From the NCBI RefSeq assembly GCF_007741535.1, contig NZ_CP036525.1:2852001-2916000 (forward strand): a stretch of DNA of 64,000 nucleotides, written 5' to 3'. The notes beneath the pieces are model-generated. The model was not told where the DNA came from, made no database searches, and worked only from the letters and a program-made list of their open reading frames with translations. This DNA comes from Rubripirellula lacrimiformis. GTDB lineage: Bacteria; Planctomycetota; Planctomycetia; Pirellulales; Pirellulaceae. The position numbers and the translations under genes were made by a program. Below, piece by piece: positions 7,098 through 14,963 of the stretch (its first letter is position 1; each line of letters begins with the position of its first letter).

Positions 7098-7601
7098 TCA
7101 GGTAATTTCCAAGCGAGACATTCTACCAGACGACGGGCGTCGGGGCAGGACGACGCGGCGGTGATGGCAACCGCTGCGAATGATCCCGTTGACTTGATCG
7201 CGCAGGAACTGGAACTGAAATCCGCCCAATGAGATCGACGATTGAGAAATTCCGGCGTGCAAGCTAGCCAACTGAGATCCCGCGACCACAGCCGTACTAT
7301 CCGGAGCTCCACCGGTCGCCAGCTGCACGAGGTGAAGTGTGGCCTCTTCTTGAACGTTGTAATCCGAAAGGGTTCGGTCATCCTGCAACTCTTTACCGGC
7401 AAAGATCAACACCTGTTGATCGGGCGGAATTCCCTCCTTCTCTTGCAATTTTGATTTCACGTTTTCAATCGAGTCACTGGCCTGAACATCCAACGTCACT
7501 GTCTTCCCCCCCAGCGTCTTGACGAAAATCAGCATCGCGGAGACGGGTGAAACGCCCACGAACACCATGATCGAAAGAATCGCAAAGCTGCGAATCCCCA
7601 T
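7098..7601 (-). CDS. Exported ubiquitin-domain protein
   Basis: From the ATG at 7601 the product has 167 residues. Residues 1-22 form a signal peptide ending SPVSA, and residues 23-98 form a ubiquitin domain beginning [12 protein letters not shown]. By my alignment to eukaryotic ubiquitin recalled from memory, 55 of 76 positions are identical. K6, K11, K27, K29, K33 and K48 are kept and K63 is glutamate. The L8-I44-V70 patch is intact and the Gly-Gly pair is present. R42, R72 and R74, which matter for E1 recognition, are V, L and T. A 69-residue tail follows, with [15 protein letters not shown] and then an arginine-rich end. An upstream in-frame ATG at 7721 would add 40 residues of unlikely character. 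Export, the tail and the lost arginines argue against cytoplasmic conjugation. Acquisition from a eukaryote is inferred. Confidence 0.9.
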   Translation of the reverse strand: MGIRSFAILSIMVFVGVSPVSAMLIFVKTLGGKTVTLDVQASDSIENVKSKLQEKEGIPPDQQVLIFAGKELQDDRTLSDYNVQEEATLHLVQLATGGAPDSTAVVAGSQLASLHAGISQSSISLGGFQFQFLRDQVNGIIRSGCHHRRVVLPRRPSSGRMSRLEIT

Positions 7602-7801
7602 CGGCAACGACTGCCGCAATTCTTTCAGAAGGAAACTCCGATTGTAAAACCGGTGGTGGCAACATCGCTGGGGCGACTCTTGGGGAGTCGCTGATGTCGC
7701 CGTCGCAATGAAGGTTTTCATTCGATTTCATGGAAGGGTTAAAAGATGCCGCGGCCGCCGATAGGGGATGGCATCTAGAACTGGTGAAAATGATGTCAGA
7801 C

Positions 7802-7878
7802 TCGTCCCCGATCGGGCCGGGCCGAAAACGGGATGTCCCATTTTCTTTTTTGACAGCGTCCCGCTTGCTCGGGGACGA
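7802..7878. repeat. Inverted-repeat element between autotransporter and ubiquitin-like genes
   Basis: TCGTCCCCGA at 7802-7811 is matched by its exact reverse complement at 7869-7878, with a GC-rich inner hairpin (GATCGGGCCGGGC region) and a T-rich stretch between. It could act as a terminator for the autotransporter transcript or be a dispersed genomic repeat. No coding sequence is seen in 7602-7899. Confidence 0.4.
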
Positions 7879-7899
7879 TTGGGAGTCTTCGACGCCCCA

Positions 7900-9366
7900 C
7901 TAACGCATCCAGACTAGGCCGCCACTGCCGGTGTGGAATCTTTGGCGGTCGTTGACTTGCAGGTCGTAGTTGGCGTACAGCGTCAATGCGGCGTTGCGAT
8001 CACCTTGCAGGCCGACGCCCAACAGTGCCCAGTCACGACCTAGGTCCAATCCGTTGGTTGCGAAACTAGATCCGCCCTGAGTGCCCGTCACGCTGGTCGC
8101 CGGGTCCAGATATTCGTGCATCCAAGAGGCTCGGGAATTGGGTGTCCAACGCCAGCCGAGCGCGCCATGGACGTGGCGGTTGCCGTAAAAATTGGCGCCC
8201 ACCATGCTGCGCAGTGAATGACCGTCGACATCATCGATCGACGCGCCACCGGTTTCGACATGGTCGTCTTGGTGGACCCAAAGGTATTGCAAGGCAACGT
8301 TCGGCTGGACCTTCAGTCCGCCCAAATTCCGTTCCCAACCGCGTTCCAGATAGGTGCCCGTTTGCACGCCGTCAAAATTGCTGGTAATGCCGCCGATGCG
8401 TGAAGTATCGTAGTCGTCGTATGACGCGCTGCTGGCTAGCGTGTAATAGTTGCCTTCGTGATCATTGCGGTGCAGGAACATGCCCAGCATGCCGCTATTG
8501 ACATCGGCCTCGGAACCGTCGTCTGTGCTGATGTTTTGATAGCCGTAGGCACCAAAGAATCCAACCATCGTGTGCGCGTCGATGTGACGGAACAGCCCCA
8601 ACTGGGTACCGCCACCGCCGTAGTCAAATCCTGACACACCCAGATGTCCGTCGGCGCTGCCGCCGATGCCGTATCCTTGCATCCAACCACCCCAACCGCC
8701 TCGGGTCAGCGGGGAGGTTCGTTGGCTGCGACTGCCGAGTTGGCTGCCCATACCGCTTTGATAGCTGACCTGATCGACGGTGGAATCTTCGTAGCTGACC
8801 AGCCCGATCGGTGCATATTCGCCATCAGCGGTGCGCGGTGGTGGGGTCAGGGAGACCAGGTCCATCGAATAGCCACCGCCCGAAAAACTGCCGGCCATCG
8901 TTCGCACTTGGTTGCTCAGCGATTGAAACTGGTAGTTCTGGTTCTGGAATTGAATCTGCGTTGTGCTGCCGAGCAACTGGCCTGCTTCAAAAGACGGCAG
9001 GTGAAAGACGAAGTCGATGGTGAAGTCGCCACTAAAGCTTTCCCAGAAGAACGCATACTCTCCTGGGGCTATCGTGCTTGGGGCCGGGACGTCGGTACCA
9101 TGGTCCAGCAGGTTGCCACTCGATTCAGCAAAATCAAACCTCCATTGCTCGCCTTCTCCCGTTAGGACTGTGTAGAAGTAATTGCTCTCTGCAGCAACGT
9201 TGACTGCGTAAACGGTCTCGCCGGATGCTACGGTCAGTGTTGCATTTCGTGCCCGCCCATCGATTTGCGTCAGGGTGGAATTGGACGAGTTGATCAGCAG
9301 TGGAGGTGTCGCTTGTGCGGCTGTCACACAAAGGATCAGCGCGCATGTGGTCCATGAACGAAACAT
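7900..9366 (-). CDS. Autotransporter with C-terminal beta-barrel domain
   Basis: This 488-residue protein has a signal peptide (MFRSWTTCALILCVTAAQA) and a passenger of about 200 residues with no recognised enzymatic motif. The last 265 residues look like an autotransporter barrel: GGWGGWMQGYGIGG, alternating hydrophobic strands rich in Gly, Tyr and Asp, and the ending GGLVWMR. The barrel should insert into the outer membrane and export the passenger. Around residue 155 the passenger has QNYQFQSLSNQVRTM, which resembles [15 protein letters not shown] in the tail of the downstream ubiquitin-like protein. The two genes lie 300 bp apart on the same strand and may form one unit. Confidence 0.8.
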   Translation of the reverse strand: MFRSWTTCALILCVTAAQATPPLLINSSNSTLTQIDGRARNATLTVASGETVYAVNVAAESNYFYTVLTGEGEQWRFDFAESSGNLLDHGTDVPAPSTIAPGEYAFFWESFSGDFTIDFVFHLPSFEAGQLLGSTTQIQFQNQNYQFQSLSNQVRTMAGSFSGGGYSMDLVSLTPPPRTADGEYAPIGLVSYEDSTVDQVSYQSGMGSQLGSRSQRTSPLTRGGWGGWMQGYGIGGSADGHLGVSGFDYGGGGTQLGLFRHIDAHTMVGFFGAYGYQNISTDDGSEADVNSGMLGMFLHRNDHEGNYYTLASSASYDDYDTSRIGGITSNFDGVQTGTYLERGWERNLGGLKVQPNVALQYLWVHQDDHVETGGASIDDVDGHSLRSMVGANFYGNRHVHGALGWRWTPNSRASWMHEYLDPATSVTGTQGGSSFATNGLDLGRDWALLGVGLQGDRNAALTLYANYDLQVNDRQRFHTGSGGLVWMR

Positions 9367-9534
9367 ACTTTTGCCCCTATGATTCGTGTTTTTGAATGTC
9401 GATTTGTATTGGCATTCATTCGGCTGGGCGAAACCGATAAATTGAGCAACACCGCTGCATGGCGTTTAATCGTCACGACCGTCCTAGGTCCGTGTGCACC
9501 TTGCACGGGAACGCAGTGGATCCTGTCAAAATCC

Positions 9535-9569
9535 GTTCGATCGGAGGCTTTGCCGAGATCCGATCGAAC
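9535..9569. repeat. Perfect 11-bp inverted repeat upstream of the autotransporter gene
   Basis: GTTCGATCGGA at 9535-9545 and TCCGATCGAAC at 9559-9569 are exact reverse complements with a 13-nt loop. It lies 169 bp upstream of the autotransporter start, in an otherwise gene-free stretch (9367-9868). It could be an operator or a transcript hairpin. There is no U-tract, so a rho-independent terminator is unlikely. Confidence 0.45.
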
Positions 9570-9868
9570 TGACCGGATTGCCAGATCTGGACCCAGCGAT
9601 GTGCATTGCCCCGACCTGTATGGTCGGGTTCCCATCGGGGATTCGACCGTCAATCGAACAAGGGGGGCGCCGATCCGAAGTCCCGTCGTCGGGAATTCAC
9701 CTGGCTACCGTCCCGCGGCGCAGCGGCGAAAACCGAAACGCTGGTAGACACCAATGGAAGATGCCGCCTCCTTGCAGCTCTTTTCGAAATGGCGTTCCAC
9801 TTTGACACACAACGCAGATACAGGCATCGGTCATGCCAATGTCCGCCGCGGCCGATCGCTAATCGGGC

Positions 9869-11161
9869 CTATGCCCAGTCACGCTGCGGGCGAATGCGAA
9901 GCCGATTGGCTTCGTCGTCGTTTTGAAAAGTTTCCGTTTTCGGATCGATCACCAGGGTTCGGTTCAAGATCCACGCGAGCGCTGCGGCGTGACAAGCGAC
10001 GTGCGACCGACGCATGACGGTTGCGTTGCAGGTCGCTTGTTCCCGGCTCTTGATGCAATCGAAGAAGTTGCGGGCGTGTGCGGTCACGTCCAAGCCCCGG
10101 ACACGGCGGATGGATGCGAGTTCTTTTTGCAGTGCGGGTGACGATGCAACAATCTCGCCTTCATCGCCTGTTTCGACAGAACCTTCGTCACCGATGAATC
10201 GCACGGGGCATGTTCCCAGTCGAGTCAGCCAACGGGGGCTACGATCACCAAAGGGAGTTTCTAGGAAATCCACCACCAACCGAACGCCGTTGGCATAAGT
10301 GCAGGTGATCGCTGTTTGCGACGGTTCGTATTTGACGGGCATCGTATCGTCAGCGCTGGCGGCCCATTGGCAAAGGTCCAGCGTATGCGCGCCCCAGTCC
10401 AGCAGTCGTGCACCGCTATCGAAGTCGTACTGGCCGCGCCAACCTCCGCTCACGTATTTGTGGTTGTACGGTCGCCAAGCGGCCGGCCCCAGCCATAGAT
10501 TCCAGTTGCAAACGGCGTTGTCCGGTGTCGGTTCGGCGGGCAACCAAGTGTTGTCCAGGGTCGGCAGATAGGCAGTGGCTTGCAACTCTTTTAGCTGGCC
10601 TAGTTTCCCAGACTGAGCTGTCTGAACGGCTTGGATGAAATTCGGCACACTGCGTCGCTGGGTGCCGGCTTGAAAGATTCGCCCGGTTCGTTTGAACGTC
10701 TCGTCAATCTTTTGGCAGTCGTGAATCGTGATTCCGCAAGGTTTTTCGCTATAGACGTCCTTGCCCGCTTCGGCCGCCATGATCGATGCGGCGGCGTGCC
10801 AGCGGTCGCCGGTTGCGATCAGGACCGCGTCAATATCGTCTCGCGCCAGCAGTTCGCGAAAGTCGTGGTACAGTTTGCAATCCTGGTTGCCGTAATGATC
10901 ATCCACCAATTTCTTGCCGGCATCGCGTCGTGACTGTTGCACATCCGCGATCGCAACGCATTGCACGTCTTTTAGCTTCAATATAGCGGTCAAGTCGTAG
11001 GTGCAGCGTGGGCCGATTCCAATCACCCCCAGCGTGATGCGTTCGGACGCCGCTACTGAATCTTCGGCGCCCAAGGCTTGGGATGAAACAAAATACGGTG
11101 CCGCCAAAGTCGCCGCTCCCGCGGCCAACGTGGTGGATAGAAAGCTGCGTCGATGCGTCAT
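9869..11161 (-). CDS. Tat-exported Gfo/Idh/MocA family oxidoreductase
   Basis: The ATG at 11161 starts MTHRRSFLSTTLAAGAATLA, a typical twin-arginine signal. An upstream frame extension to 11218 adds only a proline-rich stretch. The Rossmann domain follows with ITLGVIGIGPRCTYD, IADVQ, and the EKPCGITIHDC segment carrying the EKP motif of the family. The C-terminal half is the alpha/beta domain, with GGWRGQYDFDSGARLLDWGAHTLD containing the conserved Asp and His. Such enzymes use NAD(P) to oxidise or reduce sugars and are abundant in planctomycetes in exported form. The substrate cannot be assigned. No operon partner is evident. Confidence 0.85.
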   Translation of the reverse strand: MTHRRSFLSTTLAAGAATLAAPYFVSSQALGAEDSVAASERITLGVIGIGPRCTYDLTAILKLKDVQCVAIADVQQSRRDAGKKLVDDHYGNQDCKLYHDFRELLARDDIDAVLIATGDRWHAAASIMAAEAGKDVYSEKPCGITIHDCQKIDETFKRTGRIFQAGTQRRSVPNFIQAVQTAQSGKLGQLKELQATAYLPTLDNTWLPAEPTPDNAVCNWNLWLGPAAWRPYNHKYVSGGWRGQYDFDSGARLLDWGAHTLDLCQWAASADDTMPVKYEPSQTAITCTYANGVRLVVDFLETPFGDRSPRWLTRLGTCPVRFIGDEGSVETGDEGEIVASSPALQKELASIRRVRGLDVTAHARNFFDCIKSREQATCNATVMRRSHVACHAAALAWILNRTLVIDPKTETFQNDDEANRLRIRPQRDWA

Positions 11162-11368
11162 AGTTTGAGGTGGGGATCGAGGAGGCGGGATGTGTTGGGT
11201 CAGGAGTGTTGGTCGCAAATTGGCGACAGGCTCGTCAGTCCCGACGTCCGTTACATTCTAAGCTAGGCGAGAGGGCAATGGGGCGATGTCGGGTGGCTGC
11301 AATGCGGCATCCTGCTGAGCTCGCAAATCACTGCAACTCTGATCTGCGGAACGCGAATCGCTGGATCG

Positions 11369-12424
11369 CTATTGAAGGCTCAGTTCGCTTAGTCGGATGG
11401 TTTTTTCGATTCGCGGCTTGCCTTCGATGTCTCGAACACTGATCTGGACCAGCGGATCGGAGTCCTGCCAATCGACCGAAAGGATTCCGAAGTTCTCGCG
11501 GTGATACGTGTTGCTGATGCGAAAGTCGTTCTCGGTCGGGGTGCCGCGGGCGTGCAGTTGATTCAAGCTGCTGCAGGTGACGTCGATCATCGGGTAGCCG
11601 CCGTCGGGCGTGACCGAGGAAATTTCGGACCAGTGTCGATCGCCGCTGATCAACAGGACTCCGGTTGCCCTGGTGGACTGAACCAGATCCATCATTTGTT
11701 TCCGTTGCAGCGGCAGGTTGGCCCAACATTCTTGGCCGGCCGATGATGCGACGAACTGAATGCTGGATACGATTAGCCGCAGTTGGGCAGGCTGCTGCAG
11801 TTGAACTTTCAGCCATTGCCACTGCTGGTCGCCCAGCATCGTCTTGGTCGGCGTGTCGTCCGGAACGTAAGGGCCACCGACACGGCGATCGCCGGTTTTT
11901 AGCGCCGAGCGGAAATAGCGTGTGTCCAACAAGATGACTTGTGTGCGCTGGCCAGCTGGGCCGAAAATTTTGGCATCGTAAACACCGCTGCGTTTACGAA
12001 GGGGGGATTGCTGCGGTGTCTGCCAAAATTCTAGGAACTCGGTTTGCGACTCTTCCCGTTTGGCGTAATCCGCTCCCCCATCGTTGGCGCCGTAGTCATG
12101 GTCGTCCCATGTCGCCAGAACCGGACAGGCATTCCGCAGCGCAGCGAAGGATGGATTCCGCGCCAGCTTGTCATACTTCGCTCGCAGGGTTGGCATATCG
12201 TCGGTGTCGCCATAGATGTTGTCGCCGGTGAACAGCAACAGTTCGGGCTTGGCCGCCAACATCGGCTGAAAGATGGGTGTGGGTTGGTCTTGCTTGATGC
12301 AGGAACCGAACACGATCCGCGAAAGCGGTTCAGCGCGGCTGGATGGTGCTTCGGCGTGCAGGGCCGAGCAAGTCATCAACACCGCCACACCGCACAACCA
12401 TGGTTTGATTTTTGTGTTTTGCAT
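11369..12424 (-). CDS. PhoD-like alkaline phosphatase/phosphodiesterase
   Basis: The 351-residue protein from the ATG at 12424 has a signal peptide (KIKPWLCGVAVLMTCSALHA). Metal-binding motifs of the PhoD family follow: RIVFGSCIKQD, LLFTGDNIYGD, ATWDDHDYGANDGG, and LISGDRHWSEIS. These bind iron and calcium in characterised members, which hydrolyse phosphate mono- or diesters outside the cytoplasm. The protein lacks the long N-terminal domain of Bacillus PhoD. A TTG 15 bp upstream also opens the frame, but the ATG is preferred. The 220-bp gap upstream (12425-12644) contains three copies of a 10-bp GCGATCAGAG unit at about 12468-12494 and no gene. Confidence 0.85.
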   Translation of the reverse strand: MQNTKIKPWLCGVAVLMTCSALHAEAPSSRAEPLSRIVFGSCIKQDQPTPIFQPMLAAKPELLLFTGDNIYGDTDDMPTLRAKYDKLARNPSFAALRNACPVLATWDDHDYGANDGGADYAKREESQTEFLEFWQTPQQSPLRKRSGVYDAKIFGPAGQRTQVILLDTRYFRSALKTGDRRVGGPYVPDDTPTKTMLGDQQWQWLKVQLQQPAQLRLIVSSIQFVASSAGQECWANLPLQRKQMMDLVQSTRATGVLLISGDRHWSEISSVTPDGGYPMIDVTCSSLNQLHARGTPTENDFRISNTYHRENFGILSVDWQDSDPLVQISVRDIEGKPRIEKTIRLSELSLQ

Positions 12425-12644
12425 CCCACGATTGTACAACCACGATCGTCGCCAATGGAGTTCGTTTGCGATCAGAGGCGATCAGAGGCGATCAAAATGG
12501 TCGCTCGCCACACACACGCGTCCGGTCCGTCATGCTTGGGGCAGGACTGGCGACCGGACGCGATCGCGTGGTGTCTGATGAAACTGCAACGCGAGTGCAT
12601 CGTCTGACACCATCCGAGTTCGACGCACCGTGTTGCTGGCGCAA

Positions 12645-13061
12645 CTAGGTTGCGCTGACTTCGATGCGACGAGGCTTCGCTCGATCCGATTTTGGCAGGT
12701 GCAGCGTCAGCACGCCATCGCGCAGTTCAGCCGAAATGGCTTCGCTGTTGATTGCTTCGCCGACCGTAAAGGATCGTTGGAAATCGCCCACGCGGTACTC
12801 GCTGCACAATGCATTTTCGCCATCGAAACAACGCCCGACTTTCCCGTGGACGCTCAGCTGTCGGTTTTCGAAAGTGACAACCAAGTCGTCACATACCACG
12901 CCGGGTAGGTCACCGTATAGGATCCACTCGTCGTCACCTTCCCAGATGTCAAATCGCGGTTGGAAAGTGGGCGACATCGGTTTTTGGGTACCGGAATCGA
13001 ATCGCGGATCGTTGGTGCTGTGGGTTTCGCTTGGACTGGTTGTCGTCATTGTCGTACTCAT
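12645..13061 (-). CDS. Hsp20/alpha-crystallin small heat-shock protein
   Basis: Starting at the ATG at 13061, which has GGAGA seven bases upstream, the product has 138 residues. The alpha-crystallin domain runs from FDIWEGDDEWILYGDLPGV to the end, with ISAELRDGVLTLHLPKS as the signature A-x-x-x-n-G-v-L strand. The C-terminal tail is short (KPRRIEVSAT). Small heat-shock proteins hold unfolded proteins in the cytoplasm. It is the last gene of a minus-strand heat-shock cluster and is 113 bp from a second hsp20. Confidence 0.9.
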   Translation of the reverse strand: MSTTMTTTSPSETHSTNDPRFDSGTQKPMSPTFQPRFDIWEGDDEWILYGDLPGVVCDDLVVTFENRQLSVHGKVGRCFDGENALCSEYRVGDFQRSFTVGEAINSEAISAELRDGVLTLHLPKSDRAKPRRIEVSAT

Positions 13062-13173
13062 CACAATTCTCCGAATGATAATGCTCCGAACCATTGTTCA
13101 ACACTTTTGACGCTCAACAGTTTTGACGCTCAACAGTTTGATGCTTGTCTGTTTAGCGGATGTCGATACCTGA

Positions 13174-13608
13174 TCAGGTCGACTTCACTTCGATGCGGCG
13201 TGGTTTGACCGCTTCGGTCTTCGGCAGAGTGATGTGGAGTATGCCGTGATTGAGTTCAGCGGACACGCCGTCGGCATTGATTTCAGTCGGCAATTCAATC
13301 ATGCGACTGAATTTGCCATAGCCGCGTTCTTGCCGATGCCACGATCCACCTTCGTGCTGCGGTGGCCGACGTTCGCCTTGGATCGTCAGTTGGTTTCCCA
13401 ACACGTAGATGTTCAAATCGTCGAAAGCAAAGCCTGGTAGTTCTGCTTCGGCATAGAGGTTGGCATCATCTTCCCATACGTTCAAAGCGGGAACGCTGCC
13501 GGCACCAGCCAGGCTGCTTTGACCGTTGCCGCCACGATGAAACAATCGATCCATTTCGCGGCTCAGTCGATCCAGTTCGGTCCAGGGTTCCCATCGTGTT
13601 GATAACAT
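13174..13608 (-). CDS. Hsp20/alpha-crystallin small heat-shock protein
   Basis: The ATG at 13608 is preceded by AGGAG and begins MLSTRWEPWTELDRLSREMD, a typical Hsp20 start, giving 144 residues. The alpha-crystallin domain has LNVWEDDANLYAEAELPGF and VSAELNHGILHITLPKTEA. Both Hsp20 proteins end in a near-identical KPRRIEV tail, suggesting local duplication followed by divergence. The frame is open to 13860, but that extension is not protein-like. Confidence 0.92.
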   Translation of the reverse strand: MLSTRWEPWTELDRLSREMDRLFHRGGNGQSSLAGAGSVPALNVWEDDANLYAEAELPGFAFDDLNIYVLGNQLTIQGERRPPQHEGGSWHRQERGYGKFSRMIELPTEINADGVSAELNHGILHITLPKTEAVKPRRIEVKST

Positions 13609-13890
13609 CTTTTCGCTCCTTTGAAGCGGGGTCAAAAGAAGAGTGATCCGTTTGTGTTTGCCTTTTTGACAGTCGGACCTTTCGTTGCCTAGAAAATGCA
13701 ACGCCCGTGCCAATCGAAACCGCCGCGTCCGCAAAAATTTCCCCACCCGTTTGCGAGTGTGCCCGATCCGTGCCGATGCCGTTGGATTGGAATCGAAGGG
13801 TCGGCAACGAGCGACGCAGGCGAGCAACGGATCGCGAACCGCTTGACCGTTGCTCGCCAATTGGGGCGCCGCGATGCAGGGATGGGGCGG

Positions 13891-14085
13891 CTATTCCAAG
13901 GCCTTTTCGGGGAACGGGCTTGGGAAGGCAGCCAATGCATCCTGTGCTGCATCGAACGTGCGGTAACGTGCGTCGTCGACTAGCACGCCGCCGGCTGCTT
14001 TCGCGGCCGTCTCCGCGTCTGATCCTTCCGGGACACCGGCAATGGTGTATCCATGGTCCGTTTCGATAATCACGTACTCGATCAT
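13891..14085 (-). CDS. Small conserved-looking protein of the heat-shock cluster
   Basis: The 64-residue product reads MIEYVIIETDHGYTIAGVPEG at the start and is acidic and alanine-rich later. The ATG overlaps the grpE stop codon (ATGA at 14082-14085), which points to translational coupling. No family is recognised. It might assist the chaperone genes around it, but that is only inferred from position. Confidence 0.65.
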   Translation of the reverse strand: MIEYVIIETDHGYTIAGVPEGSDAETAAKAAGGVLVDDARYRTFDAAQDALAAFPSPFPEKALE

Positions 14086-14645
14086 TTTTCTTCTCCCAAT
14101 TCAGTGCATTGGTTACGAGCTACCACGACTTTGGATGGCCGCAGGATGCTGTCGCGCAAGCGATATCCCTGCTGGACCACGCCAACGACGGATCCATCTG
14201 GATGTTCGTCGTTTTCCTGTTGCCCGACGACACGATGTTGGGCCGCATTAAAGGGGCCCGGCGAGCCAGCAAGCTTCTTCAAACCGTGGCTCGTCAGCGT
14301 GTCGAAAAACTGATTTCGAACCAATTCGACGGCTTCCATCAACTCGTCAAAATCGCCGCTATAGCGACCTGCCAGGATCGCGCGTTCCAGGTTGTCCATC
14401 ACCGGCAATAGGTCACGCATCAGCTTGAAGGTGGAACGGCTTTCACTCCCGTCGGGGCCGCTGGGATTTTCAGACGCACAGCGCTGATGAGGGGAGCAGC
14501 GTTCATGGGTAGAACAGCGATCGCGCTGACCGTGTTGTCCGAGGTCCCAGTCTGGGCAACTGGCCCCGACTGTGTTCTCGGTTGACGATCGATGGAACGC
14601 GTCGTGGAATGGGTGGGTCGTGGTGTGATGAACGTTTTCATTCAT
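14082..14645 (-). CDS. grpE: GrpE-like nucleotide exchange factor
   Basis: From the ATG at 14645 (GGAGG upstream) the product has 187 residues. The GrpE core is seen in MRDLLPVMDNLERAI, then the long helix VELVRNQFFDTLTSHGL and the beta-domain with FNAAQHRVVGQQENDEH and GVVQQGYRLRDSILRPSKVVVA. GrpE releases ADP from DnaK. The N-terminal part is unusual: instead of an acidic coiled coil it has a Cys/His-rich stretch (RCSTHERCSPHQRC) that might bind metal. No dnaK or dnaJ is adjacent, so this may be a second, specialised GrpE. No CIRCE element was found upstream; the gap 14646-14963 shows no gene. Confidence 0.85.
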   Translation of the reverse strand: MNENVHHTTTHPFHDAFHRSSTENTVGASCPDWDLGQHGQRDRCSTHERCSPHQRCASENPSGPDGSESRSTFKLMRDLLPVMDNLERAILAGRYSGDFDELMEAVELVRNQFFDTLTSHGLKKLAGSPGPFNAAQHRVVGQQENDEHPDGSVVGVVQQGYRLRDSILRPSKVVVARNQCTELGEEK

Positions 14646-14963
14646 TGTCTTGCCTCCGGTGGGTTGGCAACAAACTGAAAACCTCCGTGAATCAATCGTT
14701 GATTCCGACGATCCTTGGAAACGCAAACGATCCTAGGAATGCGTCGTCCGTTCGCACCTTCATTATGAAAAATCGGCGGGCAAATTTCAAATCAATCGAA
14801 ACCGCTTTTTGTGCAGGGGGCCTGGCCGGAGTGGCAGGGGACGCTGCCCTCAGCAAGCGAGGGGCGGTTCGGGGCTTTCCATCACAGGTGGTTGCGAGTC
14901 GGCACACCGTAAGACGTATGGATGATTTAGCCCGGATGAGTGCTCACTGATTTCCAGCGCGAT

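Noticed and set aside
14646-14963. CIRCE (HrcA) operator before grpE
   Set aside because: No TTAGCACTC...GAGTGCTAA pair was found; GAGTGCTCAC near 14938 is only a partial match.
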